The notes under the pieces: generated by a model | Told to the model about the DNA's origin: nothing | What the model saw: only the letters and a program-made list of their open reading frames with translations | The model's database searches: none | Assembly (NCBI GenBank): GCA_016183075.1 | Contig: JACPFH010000297.1 | Span: 1 to 5,512, forward strand | Direction of reading: 5' to 3' | Length of the DNA stretch: 5,512 nt | Origin: Deltaproteobacteria bacterium | Lineage (GTDB): Bacteria > Desulfobacterota > Binatia > UBA9968 | Translations under genes and position numbers: made by a program | Shown: positions 4,967 to 5,512 of the stretch, piece after piece | How positions within the stretch are numbered: the stretch's first letter is position 1 | How the letters are laid out: the number at the start of each line of letters is the position of its first letter

Positions 4967-5512
4967 TTAGTCGAGGAAGAGAGACCCGGTCTCGAAGCCT
5001 TTCTGCTTCATCTCTTGAATGAGCCGATCCCTCTCCTGCTCTAGTTGATAGATCCCGTTTCTTAGATCGCTTAGTTGTTTTTGCCTTTCCGTGTAACCGG
5101 GGGGAGCCGGACCCGCCTGCGGTCGCGCCTGAATAGGGCCGGTCTGCACCGTGGTGGGAGGGGCTCCGGTGGCAGGCTTAGGTAAATCTAGGCCGGGCTC
5201 GTAAGTTACCCCGGCTTGCCCCTGCTGCACATCCCGCAAACGGGAGATGAGATCGTCGGCCCGAGTCCTCATCTCTTCCTGGGTGGTTGGCACGGTTGGT
5301 TCGGGCCCGCTTGTCCCCCTGGTGGCCATGAGATAGCGGTCTCGGGCTGATTTGAGCCGCTCGGTAACCTCCCGGACTCTTTTCTGGTATTCCTTTTCCT
5401 CTTTAGCCCTTTCCTCCGCCGACTTGTCCTCAGGACTGGGGCCCTTTTCTTCGGCCTTGGCCTCTCCGGGAGCTTGTGGAGCCGTCGCTTCCTTCACCTC
5501 CGGTCTGGCCCC
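4967..5512 (-). CDS. Unrecognised charged coiled-coil/proline-rich protein, 5' end cut
   Basis: I do not recognise this gene. The frame is open to the right window edge, giving 181 residues to the TAA at 4967-4969. The GTG at 5495-5497 could be a start, but the frame continues beyond it and no Shine-Dalgarno is evident, so the gene is probably truncated here. The N-terminal visible part is low-complexity and rich in Glu, Lys, Ala and Pro. It is followed by a likely coiled coil (KEYQKRVREVTERLKSARDRY), a second helix (TQEEMRTRADDLISRLRDVQQ), a Pro/Thr/Gln-rich link (about 100 bases worth of PKPATGAPPTTVQ-type sequence), and a C-terminal coiled coil (RQKQLSDLRNGIYQLEQERD) ending in GSLFLD. There is no membrane segment in the visible part. 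A secreted or envelope protein with its signal upstream is possible but unproven. It converges on the basic-protein gene. Confidence 0.7.
   Translation of the reverse strand, partial: GARPEVKEATAPQAPGEAKAEEKGPSPEDKSAEERAKEEKEYQKRVREVTERLKSARDRYLMATRGTSGPEPTVPTTQEEMRTRADDLISRLRDVQQGQAGVTYEPGLDLPKPATGAPPTTVQTGPIQARPQAGPAPPGYTERQKQLSDLRNGIYQLEQERDRLIQEMKQKGFETGSLFLD

Overview
The window comes from a GC-rich bacterial chromosome. The close-packed shikimate genes, the Shine-Dalgarno starts and the set of small stress-type proteins (CsbD, DUF1328 and DUF3096 types) suggest a Gram-negative, proteobacteria-like or deltaproteobacteria-like soil or groundwater organism. The taxon cannot be fixed from this sequence alone.

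Left part (1-3461): a plus-strand shikimate pathway operon in the order aroC (5' end missing), aroK, aroB, a TPR protein gene, aroQ. These genes would supply 3-dehydroquinate synthase, type II 3-dehydroquinase, shikimate kinase and chorismate synthase. The genes overlap or are a few bases apart, so they are probably co-transcribed. The aroK copy is abnormal. Its first half lies in one frame and its last third in the next. The join is about 14 bases short of the family spacing, and no well-placed standard start codon is visible. A long near-perfect palindrome of the dispersed REP-like type sits at the aroK/aroB junction; it supplies the aroK stop codon and the likely aroB ribosome-binding site.

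Middle (3462-3656): a less GC-rich spacer with overlapping hairpins and a weak promoter candidate. It separates the operon from the next block.

Right part (3657-4913): five small plus-strand genes, most with strong Shine-Dalgarno sequences. They encode a DUF3096-like membrane peptide (45 aa), a DUF1328/UPF0391-like membrane peptide (55 aa), a two-helix membrane protein (75 aa), a CsbD-like protein (69 aa), and a basic protein with a conserved N-terminal motif and a histone-H1-like tail (103 aa). By family and context they look like a general or envelope stress cassette, but this is inference.

The right end (4967-5512) holds a convergent minus-strand gene, cut by the window edge, for an unrecognised charged, partly coiled-coil, proline-rich protein.

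No tRNA, rRNA, CRISPR array, insertion sequence or phage gene was seen. No wholly new system is evident. The points most worth checking are the broken aroK with its palindrome and the small-gene cassette.
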